Part shown: positions 20,693 through 32,132 of the stretch, one piece after another | How positions within the stretch are numbered: the stretch's first letter is position 1 | Layout: every line of letters begins with the position of its first letter | Source: Zea mays | Lineage: Eukaryota; Streptophyta; Magnoliopsida; Poales; Poaceae | DNA: 64,000 nucleotides | Assembly (NCBI RefSeq): GCF_902167145.1 | Contig: NC_050098.1 | Location: 136,412,207-136,476,206 of the forward strand | Direction of reading: 5' to 3' | The notes under the pieces: model-generated | The model's database searches: none | The model's input: the letters and a program-made list of their open reading frames with translations, nothing else | Told to the model about the DNA's origin: nothing | Made by a program: the position numbers and the translations under genes

Positions 20693-22729
20693 TGAAATCT
20701 CCCTTATGGGTTTTGGTGGTTTGGATGACGTCCCAATTACAAGACTGACATATGTGTTAAGTGTTGGACATGTGCTTAGTGCAAAGCATGCAAAGTTCAA
20801 CACAAGAGATCAAGTGTGAAGGTCCAAAAGCTAAGATGAATATATACAATGGTGATCACAAGCTAAGTAAAGGTGAACATTACTTATGTGAGACCGGGTG
20901 TGCATAACATGGAAACAACTAGTCATGCCAAGGATGGAGGCAAGAAACACTTTGAGGTACTGAGTGCACGGGAGAAGGTCAAGGAGGCCAAGATACCCAA
21001 AGCTAGGGGTGAAGAAGAAGACTTGCAAAATCAAAGATGATAGCGTTGAGAAGAGCTATGGTGCATCGAGGATCACTACCTAAGGACATAACTTACAACC
21101 AATGAGGTAATACCTATGGTTATGTGGTGTAAGTCATAAGGCTCAAGATCAAGCTCAAGGAGTGAACAAGGTCACTGGAAGGAGTAGTATTATCAAAGCC
21201 AAAACCTGGAAGCAACCTAAAAAAGCTAAGTCCACTTTGACCTTTAGTTTGGGTTGTTCCTATGTTTGGATATGTTCTATGTGACCATTGCAAGGTGTTG
21301 GAGCTCATAGATGACAATCTAGATCAAGTCAAGTTGACTTGATGGTTTGGAGTCCAACATCGACCTCAAACACACCAAAATGGGTAAAATGATGAAAAAG
21401 TTAAGTATGCAAGGTTTGAGTGTTCAACTATGTTGCATAAACCTTTTTACTTCATGTTTGGTGCTTTGGTTTGTTCTATAACTTAGTTTGTAGAGAAGGT
21501 GTCATTCTGGACTCTGTTTGAGTAGAAAAAAAGTTATGAGAAGAATGGGAAAGAGGTAACTTTCTAGGACTTAGTCAATTGGATTATACTCTAAATATGT
21601 GTGGCCAAGTCATAGGAAAGTCTTTTCAAGAGTTGAGATCGATTGGAGAAGAAATGGAGAAAAGAGCCTCACTGCAACTTATCTGGTCGCACCAGATCGT
21701 GAATAGTAGTGGTCCGGTGGCGCACCAAACCGGCTGCGTAGTGGGATGAACTGGCGGCTCGGGCGGCCTGGTGCTCCAGACCGTGAACAGTGACAATTCG
21801 GTGGTGCACCGGACCGCCTCCAACGGCTCTCTCCAACGGGCGTTGGGACCAACGGCTAGCTGGCGTCACCGGATGGTCTGGTGCCCGTCACTAAAGAAGA
21901 AAGGCGTCAATCAAATCTTGGACTAGGGACACGTGGACCTGGTCTGGTGGTGCACCGAACTGGTCCGATGCCCCCGTGAACAGTGTTGTTTTTCATGCTT
22001 TTCTACAAGGAAGGGGCAACAGCTAGGGGCTCATTTAGGGCTATAAAAGGACCCTTATGCTCCCATATTCAGATGTCCAAGCCACCCAAGTGTAGCATAC
22101 AAGTGTATACATATTTCAAATCATTTCTACCTCCCTCGCATGTGTACTTCTCTCTAGTTTGTGTGTTGGCGCAGTTATAAGCCAAGAGAGAGTAGAGGAA
22201 TGCTGCTGAAAGTTAGAGCAAGATCTTGAGCATACCGTTACTCTGCCAGAGAGCTGTCGACGTCTGTGGCAACCTTGGCTCAGTATAACTTGACATCGAT
22301 ATAGTGGAAGGCTCTGTATGTGACCTTGACAGATCTGAGCAATCGGAGGATGGAGTGAGATACTCCAAGCCAAGGTTTGGCTAACTCCAACGTGGATGTA
22401 GGCAAGCATTTCAGGCTTGGTCGAACCACATGATAAATCCATGTGTCTATTGTGCGATCTGTGATATGTTGTTCTCTATCTCTCTACTTTGATAGCTTTA
22501 CTATTTGCACTTCACTACTTATCTGTGGTATAAGTTGTTCTTGAAGTGAAGGTTACTTTGAGTTAGGGACCTCGATTTTGGTGTGACCTGCTCGATGTGG
22601 TCTTCTTTCCGCTGCGATCAGTCTTTGAGTAGCGTAATAGTTCTAAATTTTTTGGTGATATTTTTTATTCACCTATTCACCCCCTTTAGGCGACATCTAG
22701 ATCATGTTCCCGAGCAAAGGGAACTTTTA
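20693..22729 (+). repeat. P 5' LTR
   Basis: About 2.04 kb, from tgaaatctccc followed by ggttttggtgg, a pattern shared with the LTR starts of B and C, to gaactttta. TATA-like tataaaagg near 22043. The 3' terminus cccccttta... before the primer site resembles other Sirevirus LTRs. The start is inferred from alignment and from the point where similarity to M stops. Confidence 0.7.
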
Positions 22730-22742
22730 ATTGGTATTAGAT
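22730..22742 (+). promoter_or_regulatory. P primer-binding site
   Basis: The sequence attggtattagat differs by one base from the usual initiator tRNA-Met site tggtatcaga used by copia elements. Confidence 0.75.
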
Positions 22743-22777
22743 CTAGGCCTCTCCATCGTGGGCTTAGCCGTCCGGAG

Positions 22778-23769
22778 ATGATGATGTCGTCACAAGAGGT
22801 AACTCTAGAACTTCTTTTAGGCGATGATTCAAATTACAATTCTTGGTTTGTCTCTATTCTTAATGCCTGCATGAGTATTGATCTTGATTTGAGATAGATT
22901 TTTAATAAAACCATATTGCCTTCTAAAATCAAATCTCTCTAAGAAAGATCTAAGATGTTTATCTCTCAATCATAATGCTTCATGAGTAGTGATATTGATT
23001 TATTTGTAGATGTTCATGATCTTTGGACTAGAATTAAAGTAAAATATTTTAAGTCCAAATGCATTGCTTCTACTCCCTATGTTGCTTATGGTACTAACCT
23101 TTCAAAGGGAGAAGAAGAACTATGGCGACTAAACGAACATTCCACCTCACTGACAAGTTCGCTTTCCACTAATCATAAATGTCTTGTTGCTAACAATGAT
23201 AGTGAAGACGAAAGCAACGAGGAGGAGAAATATGAGGATGATAGCGAGGATGAAACAAATCCACATCATCGCAAGGTACATTTTCCCATACTATTTTGCA
23301 TGCTTCCACTTATAATAATGATAGGGAAAATGAGATCGAGAGTGTGGAAGAAAAGAAGCTTCACCAGCTCTATGGACATCTCAACAAGGAAGACAAAACT
23401 ATCCTAAAGAAATTGTTGAGAAGAAATGACGAACAAGGGGAGACGCTTTCCTAACTAGAGAAAGTACTCATCAAGAGCAACGATAGCTTGGAGAATGTGC
23501 CCAAAGAACATGAGGAGCTAAGGTGCTCTCATGATGATTTAGTCCAATGGTATGATTTGGTTTTAATTGAGCAAAGAAATAATGAAAATGATTTATCTTG
23601 TGTTTCTCAATTTAAAGTTGAAAATGACATGCTTAAGAGTCAAGTAGAAACGCTAAATCTAGAAAAACTTGCTCTAAGTGAAAAGTATGATATATTGTCT
23701 TATTCTCATAATGAATTAGTTGATGATCATATCATGCTTAACATTGTTCATGAGGTTGTTATGACTAGC
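22778..23769 (+). pseudogene. P gag, 5' part, decayed
   Basis: The ATG at 22778 starts MMMSSQEVTLELLLGDDSNY, a copia gag-like N-terminus (residues NYNSWFVSILNA resemble the NYxxWxxxM motif). It is then broken by several stops and frameshifts (for example at 22895). Later pieces are an acidic stretch (23190-23260) and a coiled-coil-like segment (23488-23760), both typical of Sirevirus gag. G2 is inserted at 23769. Confidence 0.7.
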
Positions 23770-24354
23770 TGTTGGGTCTATGCTTCATCGCCGAAGGTCT
23801 TATAGAAAGAAGTGATCCTCGGACGAAGCTGTTTATACAAGATAGCCGAAGGCTCCTCTTCGTAAAGCTTCGGCATTGCAAACCGACTTAAAGATAGAAT
23901 GACCTTTTAGCCCATAAAGGTCTGAGTCAATGTTGTAAGTTTTTATAAGGGGCATACTTGTAATTCCTCACAGGCTGCGTCCTGTGCCTATAAATAGTGA
24001 ACAGTATTCCGTTACTGTTCACAGATTCTGGTATTTGCAATCGCATCTCTCGGAATACAACCTTTGTCAAGGCATAGGTATTATTGGTATTTAATGATTC
24101 AATATGTTAAATAAATATGATTTGATGTATCTGTGAGACATTTATCCATCTTATATCTTTTATTTTGTATTATCTTACAATGTTTATTGGAAGTTTATTA
24201 CGAAGGTTCAACTTCGTAATAAGACTCTTATCAACCTTCGTCCAAGACCCATTATCCTCAAAGGAATAATGCTTCACGGACGAAGGATAATATCATTTAA
24301 CATTTTATGTTGCCTTGTTCTTAATTCATAGCATTTGAGAACAAGTCCCCAACA
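23770..24354 (+). repeat. G2 5' LTR
   Basis: From tgttgggtc to gtccccaaca. TATA box cctataaatag at 23987-23997. Contains several cttcg/cgaag repeats. Confidence 0.95.
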
Positions 24355-24371
24355 TTGGCGCCCACCTCCGG
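24355..24371 (+). promoter_or_regulatory. G2 primer-binding site
   Basis: The sequence ttggcgcccacctccgg follows the 5' LTR directly; tggcgcc... is a common gypsy primer site form. The exact tRNA was not determined. Confidence 0.7.
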
Positions 24372-24397
24372 TGAACTCACTTCCACTTTTTGAGCTG

Positions 24398-27300
24398 ATG
24401 GCTTCGTTCAACGACCAAGCTGGAGCTGCTTCGGACTCGAAGCTGGTGCTCCCGATCACAGGTGGCTCGTCCTCAGAGCCAGCTAACAAGAAGCAGAAGA
24501 AGGAAGCACAGAGAAGGGTACAGCATGTTGGGGTGCAAGGACCCTTCATCAAGTCAAGATGGTCTCACATTCCTATTACCTTCTCTCAAGAGGACCTTCA
24601 GCTCAAAGATTACCCACACAACGATGCCATGGTTATCTCTTGTGTTATCAAAGGATTTCTGGTCCACAATGTCTTGGTCGACACAGGCAGTGCAGCTGAC
24701 ATCATATTTGCTAAAGCCTTCAGACAAATGCAAGAGCCAGAAGATAAGATTCATGATGCTACACATCCTCTTTGTGGCTTCGGAGGAAGACAGATTGTAG
24801 CACTGGGCAAGATCACCATGTCAGTCACCTTCGGATTCATCAACAACACTAGAACTGAGCAAGCTGTGTTTGACATTGTTGACATGGAATATCCTTACAA
24901 TGCAATTATTGGTCGTGGTACTCTTAATGCCTTCGAAGCAATCCTTCATCCTGCCTATCTTTGCATGAAGATACCTTCGGATCAGGGACCCATTGCTATC
25001 CATGGAAGTCAGGAAGCTGCAAGAAGGGCCGAAGGCAATTGGACTGACTCAAAAGCAATCCATAACATAGATGGAGCTGAAGCTTGTGAACAGTACAAGT
25101 TCAGGAGGGAGAAAGCAGCTTCAGCAGACCAGCCGAAGCCTATGCTCTTATGTGAGGACATAGCAGAGCAGAAGGTGCTGTTAGGATCTCAGTTATCCGA
25201 AGAGCAAGAGAAAACCTTGATAAGGTTTTTGTTCAATAACAAGGATGTTTTTGCATGGTCAGCCAATGATCTTTGTGGAGTTAATAGAGATGTTATCGAG
25301 CACTCGCTCAATGTCGATCCATCCTTCAGACCCAGAAAGCAAAGGCTTCGGAAAATGTCAGATGATAAGGCCGAAGGTGCTCGCAACGAAGTCAAAAGAC
25401 TCCTCAGTGCAGGAGTTATTAGAGAGGTGAAGTACCCAGAATGGCTGGCTAACACTGTTATGGTAAAAAAGGCCAATGGCAAGTGGCGAATGTGCATCGA
25501 TTTTACAGATCTTAACAAGGCTTGTCCGAAGGATGAATTCCCACTACCAAGGATAGACTCTTTAGTTGATGCAGCAGCTTCGTCAGAACTCATGAGTCTG
25601 TTAGACTGCTATTCAGGCTATCACCAAATTTGGATGAAGAAGGAAGATGAGCCGAAGACTAGCTTCATCACTCCAAGTGGCACATATTGCTATCTTCGGA
25701 TGCCTGAGGGGCTCAAAAACGCTGGAGGAAGTTTCAGCCGAATGACTGCGAAGGTTCTTCAATCTCAAATAGGCAGAAATGTGCTAACTTATGTTGATGA
25801 CATCATTGTCAAAAGCACGAAGCAGGAGAATCATATTGCTGATTTGCAGGAGACCTTTGCCAGTTTCAGGCAAGCTGGCTTAAAGTTAAATCCAGAAAAA
25901 TGTGTCTTCGGAGTGAAGAAGGGGAAATTTCTTGGATGCTTGGTTTCAACAAAGGGAATTGAAGCCAATCCAAGTAAAATTGAAGCTATACTTCGAATGG
26001 AGCCACCAACTACAAAGAAGGGGGCTCAAAGATTGACAGGAAGATTGGCGTCTCTCAATAGATTCATATCCAGATCAGCAGAGAGAAATTTACCATTCTT
26101 CGAAGTGCTGAAGTCGGCCGAAGTCTTTCAATGGGGACCAATCCAGCAGAAGGCTTTCGAAGAACTGAAACAGTATTTGATAGATCTAACAACACTGACT
26201 CCACCAAGGCTAGGGGCTCCTTTATTATTATATGTGGCAGCTTCGCACTCAGCGGTAAGTGCAGCGCTTGTCCAAGAGAAGCTTGATGGTCAAGTCAGAA
26301 GGCAGGCCCCAATATATTTTGTTTCCGAAGTCCTTAGTTTATCAAAGAAAAAATATACAGAGTTGGAGAAGATACTGTATGCTGTCTTGATGGCCTCCAG
26401 GAAGCTTCGGCACTATTTCCAAGCTTACAACATAATTGTTCCTTCTTCACAACCTCTGAAGGATATTATGAGGAACCGAGACGCTACTGGAAGGATTGGA
26501 AAATGGGCTGCAGAGCTCAATGAATTTTGTATTGAATATGTTCATAGATCTTCGATTCAGTCACAGGCACTAGCAGACTTTATTGCTGATTGGACGCCAG
26601 GGGCTCAGGAGGAGGAAACAAATAAAGACAACGAAGCCTGGACAGTGTTTTGTGATGGATCTTGGGGAACCTTCGGAGCAGGAGCGGCTGCTGTGTTGGT
26701 TTCACCTTCCAAAGTCAAAACTTGTTATGCAGCAAAGCTTGATTTTAATTGCACAAACAACATTGCTGAGTACGAAGCATTGATTCTAGGTCTTCGAAAG
26801 TTAAAAGCAATGGGAATCAGAAGAGCCATACTTAAAACTGATTCCCAGATTGTTTCGGGTCATATTGACAAAAGTTGCAAGGCTAAGGATCCGAAGCTTG
26901 AAAAATATCTGGATATGGTTCGAAGAGTTGAAGCTTCCTTCGAAGGGTTTTCTGTCAAAAATATCCCTAGAGGACAAAATGAGCATGCTGATTTGCTAGC
27001 TAAGTCAGCAGCACAAGGGCTGCCTTTACCTTCGGATGTATTTTTCGAAACAATAAAAGCACCTTCGGTGGAACTTCTTGAAAGAGCAGTTCTTAATATA
27101 TCTCCTGTTTTTAGCGAAGATTGGAGAACCGAGATCATCTCTTATCTTCAGGGTAACTTTCTTTCAGATGACGAAGCTTATAACAAGAGGATAGAAGCAA
27201 GAGCTCGCCCATATGTCATGATAGAAGGGGAGTTGTATAAACATGGAGTTTGTGCTCCGCTGCTCAAATGCTTATCCAGAACCGAAGGTATAGAGTTAAT

Positions 27301-28351
27301 GAAAGAAATACATGCAGGCCTATGTGGATCTCACATTGGATCTAGGCCGTTACTCGGAAAAATTTTCCGTCAAGGGTTTTATTGGCCGAAGGCAGCTTCG
27401 GATGCAGCAGAATTGGTTCAAAAGTGCGAAGGTTGTCAGAAATGTGCAAGAGATCAAAAACAACCTTCGTCCTTGACACAGCTCATACAACCCACTTGGC
27501 CATTGCAAAGGTGGGGCCTTGACTTGTTAGGTCCGTTACCACCAGCCCAAGGGAACCTGAGATATGTTGTGGTAGCTGTGGAATATTTTTCTAAATGGAT
27601 TGAAGCGAAGCCTTTAGCCACAATAACTTCGGCTACCATCCAAAAATTTTTCTGGCAGAATATTGTTTGTCGTTTTGGGGTGCCAAAGGCTATCACTGTG
27701 GACAATGGAACACAGTTTGACTCCGAAGCTTTCAGGGATTTCTGTGACCAAATTGGTACGAAGATCCATTTCGCATCAGTCAGGCACCCGGAGTCAAATG
27801 GACTCATTGAAAGAGCCAACGGCATTATAATGACAGGAATAATGAAGCTAATCTTCAATCAACCTAGAGGAAAATGGCCAGATCAGCTAACCAAAGTGGT
27901 GTGGAGCCACAACACGACAACATCAAGATCTACAGGCTTCACTCCATTCAAGTTGTTATTCGGTGACGAAGCAATAACTCCAGAAGAAGCTAAAGCCGGA
28001 TCAATAAGGATACTAGCTTCGGCAGAATCAGACTCCGAAGCTGCTTATTCTATAGAAAAAGATGCTTTAGAAGGGATCAGACTGCAAGCCGTGGAGAATA
28101 TTAACAAATATCAAGCTGAAACAGTCAAATGGCGGGATAGAAAGGTTCGGCTAAAAAATATTGAGCCACGGCATTTGGTGCTTCGGAGGGTAGCCAACCC
28201 GGAAACAGTGGGCAAATTGCAGTTGAAATGGGACGGGCCTTTCTTAGTAGCATCTTCGTCAAGGCCCGGTTCATACAGATTAAAAGATATGGACGGCAAT
28301 GACATTCCTAGATCTTGGAATGCGGATGAGCTTCGGCGATATTATGTATAA
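24398..28351 (+). CDS. pol: G2 pol polyprotein (protease, RT, RNase H, archaeal RNase H, integrase) without gag
   Basis: Open frame of 1317 codons from the ATG at 24398 (MASFNDQAG); the frame is also open upstream into the LTR. The protease motif is DTGSAAD at residue 95. RT has RMCIDFTDLNKACPKDEFPL and YVDD at about 465-468, with MPEGLKNAG in place of the common MPFGLKNAG. A first RNase H is followed by an archaeal-type RNase H with Asp753 (FCDGSWG). Integrase has an HHCC zinc segment near 970-1010 and the complete triad Asp1042 (LDLLG), Asp1102 (VDNGTQF) and Glu1138 (LIERANG), with exactly 35 residues between the last two. There is no chromodomain. All enzymes look usable; capsid would have to come from another element. 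Normal relatives have several hundred gag residues before the protease. Confidence 0.93.
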   Translation: MASFNDQAGAASDSKLVLPITGGSSSEPANKKQKKEAQRRVQHVGVQGPFIKSRWSHIPITFSQEDLQLKDYPHNDAMVISCVIKGFLVHNVLVDTGSAADIIFAKAFRQMQEPEDKIHDATHPLCGFGGRQIVALGKITMSVTFGFINNTRTEQAVFDIVDMEYPYNAIIGRGTLNAFEAILHPAYLCMKIPSDQGPIAIHGSQEAARRAEGNWTDSKAIHNIDGAEACEQYKFRREKAASADQPKPMLLCEDIAEQKVLLGSQLSEEQEKTLIRFLFNNKDVFAWSANDLCGVNRDVIEHSLNVDPSFRPRKQRLRKMSDDKAEGARNEVKRLLSAGVIREVKYPEWLANTVMVKKANGKWRMCIDFTDLNKACPKDEFPLPRIDSLVDAAASSELMSLLDCYSGYHQIWMKKEDEPKTSFITPSGTYCYLRMPEGLKNAGGSFSRMTAKVLQSQIGRNVLTYVDDIIVKSTKQENHIADLQETFASFRQAGLKLNPEKCVFGVKKGKFLGCLVSTKGIEANPSKIEAILRMEPPTTKKGAQRLTGRLASLNRFISRSAERNLPFFEVLKSAEVFQWGPIQQKAFEELKQYLIDLTTLTPPRLGAPLLLYVAASHSAVSAALVQEKLDGQVRRQAPIYFVSEVLSLSKKKYTELEKILYAVLMASRKLRHYFQAYNIIVPSSQPLKDIMRNRDATGRIGKWAAELNEFCIEYVHRSSIQSQALADFIADWTPGAQEEETNKDNEAWTVFCDGSWGTFGAGAAAVLVSPSKVKTCYAAKLDFNCTNNIAEYEALILGLRKLKAMGIRRAILKTDSQIVSGHIDKSCKAKDPKLEKYLDMVRRVEASFEGFSVKNIPRGQNEHADLLAKSAAQGLPLPSDVFFETIKAPSVELLERAVLNISPVFSEDWRTEIISYLQGNFLSDDEAYNKRIEARARPYVMIEGELYKHGVCAPLLKCLSRTEGIELMKEIHAGLCGSHIGSRPLLGKIFRQGFYWPKAASDAAELVQKCEGCQKCARDQKQPSSLTQLIQPTWPLQRWGLDLLGPLPPAQGNLRYVVVAVEYFSKWIEAKPLATITSATIQKFFWQNIVCRFGVPKAITVDNGTQFDSEAFRDFCDQIGTKIHFASVRHPESNGLIERANGIIMTGIMKLIFNQPRGKWPDQLTKVVWSHNTTTSRSTGFTPFKLLFGDEAITPEEAKAGSIRILASAESDSEAAYSIEKDALEGIRLQAVENINKYQAETVKWRDRKVRLKNIEPRHLVLRRVANPETVGKLQLKWDGPFLVASSSRPGSYRLKDMDGNDIPRSWNADELRRYYV

Positions 28352-28528
28352 TTCGATGTAATTTTTCATATTTTTATTTTTCTTTTCATGGCACCCTTTT
28401 CCTTTCCAAAGGGGGAGAAAGGTTTTTAATGGGGCCAGTATATGTAATCTCCTTTTTTTTAGTCTTATAAGAGCAAAATCCCCCAAACAATGTAAATGTA
28501 AAAGCTGAGAGTGCACCATCGAGTGCCC
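28352..28528 (+). other. G2 spacer after pol
   Basis: A/T-rich, with a polypurine-like ccaaagggggagaaagg near 28407. No frame. Confidence 0.5.
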
Positions 28529-28740
28529 AAAAAGTAAAAACGAAGAAGCTCCAAAGACGTTCCTAAGGGAATGCAGAGCTTACAGCGAAAAGTCAACGCT
28601 GATTCCGCCAAAAGTAAAGGCGAAGAAGCTCCAAAGACGTTCCTAAGGGAATGCAGAGCTTACAGCGAAAAGTCAACGCTGATTCCGCCAAAAGTAAAGG
28701 CGAAGAAGCTCCAAAGTCGTTCCTAAGGGAATGCAGAGCT
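28529..28740 (+). repeat. 80-bp tandem repeat, about 2.6 copies
   Basis: The unit begins aaaagtaaaggcgaagaagc, recurring at 28541, 28621 and 28701 for the core cgaagaagct. The copies are nearly identical. It lies between pol and the 3' end of the antisense gene. Confidence 0.92.
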
Positions 28741-29221
28741 GAGGTGTGATTGTTTTTAAGAAACTAATGATTATGAATATGGCTTCGGATACGTGTTTGG
28801 CCATTCATTTGCACATCACATTACATCATAGCATTTGCATTCATAAACATTCATCTAGGCATATGTAGGATAATCATTTTCATCGCATAAAATGGTTGCT
28901 TCGGCAAGAAGAGAAAAAAGAAAGGAAAAATGTTGTTTTCCATGAAGAAGAGCTTCGGAAAAAAGGAAAATGTTGTTTTCTATGCTTCATTGCGTACGAA
29001 AAGAAGGGAAGGTGTTTTTTCGCCTTCGGCTCAAAAAAGGAAATTTCGTCCACATCAAAGCATTCCACATACATCAGTGAAAGGTTAAGGATATATTACA
29101 AGGTATGAACAGCATACTTTAAAAACGAGTTTTGTTTACATTCACAAAAGTTATCTCAAAAGTTTTTTAAGTACTGTCCGCAGTCTACTATCTAAATCTC
29201 CAAGGAGCTTCGGCTTCGGCA
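28741..29221. other. G2 spacer between tandem repeat and antisense gene
   Basis: No frame. A partial duplication of gaagaaaag...ttgttttc units lies at 28905-29000. Probably contains the 3' untranslated region of the antisense gene. Confidence 0.45.
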
Positions 29222-32132
29222 TTATCTTTGGTCATCAGCTTCGGCTTCATCATTCTACACGAATAAGGTCGTTGGAAGTCAAAATCAAGTTTACAGGAAA
29301 AAGGTAAGCACAAGGTATGATTTCTTACTGGATCAAGGTGGCTTCGAGCTTCGTCTCCAGCCTTCTCTCGACCACCTTTTGTCCATATCATTTTTATGAA
29401 TCGATTTGAGATGCTTCGGGCGACATCAGGGATGTCATCCAGGATTGATGGTGACAAAGTGAAATTTGGCCTGTTGACAATTTTCCCATGATCACAGCCA
29501 GCCTTCAGGAATGCTGCAGCAGTCCCTCGAGAAGCCACCCAGGCACAAAAGTCGCCATGCCCAGCTATGACTTCGTCGAGCTCGTCAATCTCCCCCTCAA
29601 TATGTTCGAAGGTTTTTGGTAGATCTTCAGCTGAGGGGGTAAATTTTTCGCTGCTGGCTCCAACTGAGTGAAAAATCTTCCTTAGTCGCTGAATACACTT
29701 ATTGCTAAATTCAAGGCATTTTTCTTGAAGATTTGTCAGTAGTTTTCTCAAATCCGAATTTTGCTGAGCTTCGGCTTCAAGTTTTGCATTGAGATCTTGT
29801 TTTTCTTGTTCGAACTGCTCAGACTGGCGGAGAAGCTTCGTGTTCAGTTCTGATATTTTTGCTTCAGCTTCCGCCAGTAAACCTTCGGCTGCCTGGAGCT
29901 CAAAGTTCTTTTTCTCAAAAGCATCTGATTGCTCTTTTATTTTGTTTTCCAAATTTCCAATTATAACTTCATGCTTTTTATCTTCAAGATCTTGCTGCAT
30001 TTGCAAAGCTTTGCTCAATAGCATACTCTACATAGACACAACCTTCGTCAGACATGTTTTTATTAGAAGCAATAAAAGTTAAGGGACAAGTCATTCACCT
30101 TGAAGTTGGAAAAAAATAAACTACCAACGACATGTTGTCGTCGGTAGCGGCTGATATCTGTTTCTAGCTTCGGGAATCCAATACTCCTGGACAGAGTGCT
30201 GATGACTTTGGCCCCTGTTTGGTCCCGAATACACTCTAATTTCTCATCATCAACGCCTCCGAAGAGGAGTGCCCCAGGTTTATATCCACAGGATTGGGCA
30301 TACTCTTTAAGCTCTTCTATTTCAGCTTTTGTTAGATGTTCTCCAACTAAGTTTTTGAACGCAAAGACTTCGTTTTCCGAAGCTTCATCAGCAATTTCTT
30401 TTCCTTTCTTTGACGCTGCGGTCACAGCTTCTTCGGCAGCAGTGGCAGCTTCCTCTGCAGCCATGTCTAGCAGCATTTGGTCAATATGTTCAATTGTGCT
30501 ATCTAAATTCAAATCTTCAGCTGAGGTAACTTCGGCGGCTGCGGCCTCCGAAGGTGCAATTTCAATATCTGCCCCCTCTGCTACTGCTTGTGTTTTTTGG
30601 GCCGAAGCTCTTGGCGGCGTTTTGTCAATTACCTCTGTCACGGTAATGATTCTTTTTTTCTTTCCTTTGATTGTTTTCCTCAATTTCTCAGGCTCCTTGT
30701 CCTTCTGAAAAAACTTAGTCAGTTGAAGACCCAGTGGACTTAGCTTCGCAGGTAAGGATTCAGTCATTACCTTCAGAATTTCTTCAACAGCAGCAGCAGA
30801 AGGTGATGCGGGGGTTTCTTCTGCTTCGGATATTTGTTGCTTCGGAGAAGAAGGTTTCTTTTTCTTTGAAATTTTCTTCTTTACTGGCTCTTTTTCACCT
30901 TCATCTAAGGCTTCAGTCGCCCTTTTCCTTTTTTGCCCTCCGGCACTTTTGTTCAGATCTTCATAGTCTGGGTATTCGAAACCCAAGGCGTCCAATACTC
31001 GATTTAGCCTTCGTTTCGGACGGGTGCCGAAGGCTGCGGTCATCAATTGATCTTCTTTTTTCGAATAATTACCAAGTATCTCGTTGCACATCACTTCAAT
31101 TGTATCCAGCCACTCTTGGCAAGGAGTTTTAAAATATTTTTTAAATTTGAAGTAGTAAGGCAAACGTACAAGTTCACCTTTTTTCTTCTCCCCCTTCAGC
31201 TTCGGCATTTCCCACTCTTTTACACTAGGAAAAACCTTGAAGGCCAAGAATTCCTGGACCAGGTCCCTTGTACTAATATTCTCTGCAATTATTTTGAATT
31301 CAAGCATTGCTTTTTGAGTTGGACCCTCTGGTAACATGTGGCAGAGAGGCCGGGTTTCTCCGAAGGTTAGTTCGAGTGGACTTTGCACGAGCTTCTCCTT
31401 GTCATCATTAACCTTGACATAAAACCACTCGGATTTCCACCCCGCTGCCCATTTACTCCGATAGCTGATTACAGGAAACTTCGTAGTTTTCCGATAAGCA
31501 AAATTGTAGCAGCCAAAATTGTCATGCAATCCATCTTTTCTAGCCTTCGTCTGGTAATGCAGCTCGTGAACCCGGCAAAAGCTGTCCGCAAACGGTTCCA
31601 CTGTTTGGCTTCGGAGTGCCCAGATATAAACACTGAGCCTAACGATAGCGTTAGGGGTCAGTTGGTGAAAATAGATACCAAATTTCTTCAGCACCTCTGC
31701 AATAATCCCATGAAGGGGAAATCTTAATCCGGCCTTTAAAAAGCTCTTAAAAATGACAATCTCATCTTTTTCCGGCTTCGGAGTAGTCTCTTCTCCCCCG
31801 AAGCGTAACAGCTTCTTCTGATCCTCATTAAAAAAGCCTGATTTTACCATTTTGGAGAGATCAGCCTTTGAAACGGTAGATTTTCCAAAGTCCAAGTGGC
31901 TGGGTTTGCTCGGCATGGCAAAACGATAATCATCCTCGGGATCAGTTTCTTCAATAACTTCTTCTTCCACTTCAGCAACTGTTTGTTTTGCTTGTTCTGC
32001 ATCTTCACTAGGGATCTCTTCAGGAACCACTAGTCCGGATCGTTGCATAGCTTCGGAGATGGGAGCAGTCTCCGAAGCCCCAGTTTCGTTCCCCTCACGT
32101 TCAACCCTGGCGGTGGAGCGGACTCTGGCCAT
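29222..32132 (-). CDS. G2 antisense gene, three exons (gypsy-type Transposase_28-like protein)
   Basis: Minus strand. Exon 1 is 32132-30099 (678 codons); the intron 30098-30028 is 71 bases with GTGAAT...TAG. Exon 2 starts at 30027 in phase 0. Exon 2 can end at 29329 (donor GTAAGAAA), with acceptor gtgtag at 29259-29255 and a 33-base exon 3 (29254-29222) encoding an acidic tail ending ADDQR. Without that splice the frame simply runs to 29188. The product is about 921 residues: an acidic N-terminus, a conserved region with GLRFPLHG, IWALRSQ and CYNFAYRKTTKFP, a Lys-rich segment (KKKISKKKKPSSPK), an Ala/Glu-rich part and a coiled coil in exon 2. It resembles the Pfam putative gypsy-type transposon domain (Transposase_28), found antisense in Grande-like elements. 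Its function is unknown. The frame is fully open, so it is as fresh as pol. Confidence 0.8.

Noticed and set aside
23770..24397. Start of G2 pol at 24335, inside the LTR
   Set aside because: The frame is open there but begins at a non-ATG codon within the LTR end; the ATG at 24398 after the primer site is the better start.
30196..31132. Plus-strand frames of 95-170 codons opposite the G2 antisense gene
   Set aside because: Low-complexity Ser/Phe/Leu-rich shadows of the Lys/Glu/Ala-rich antisense protein.
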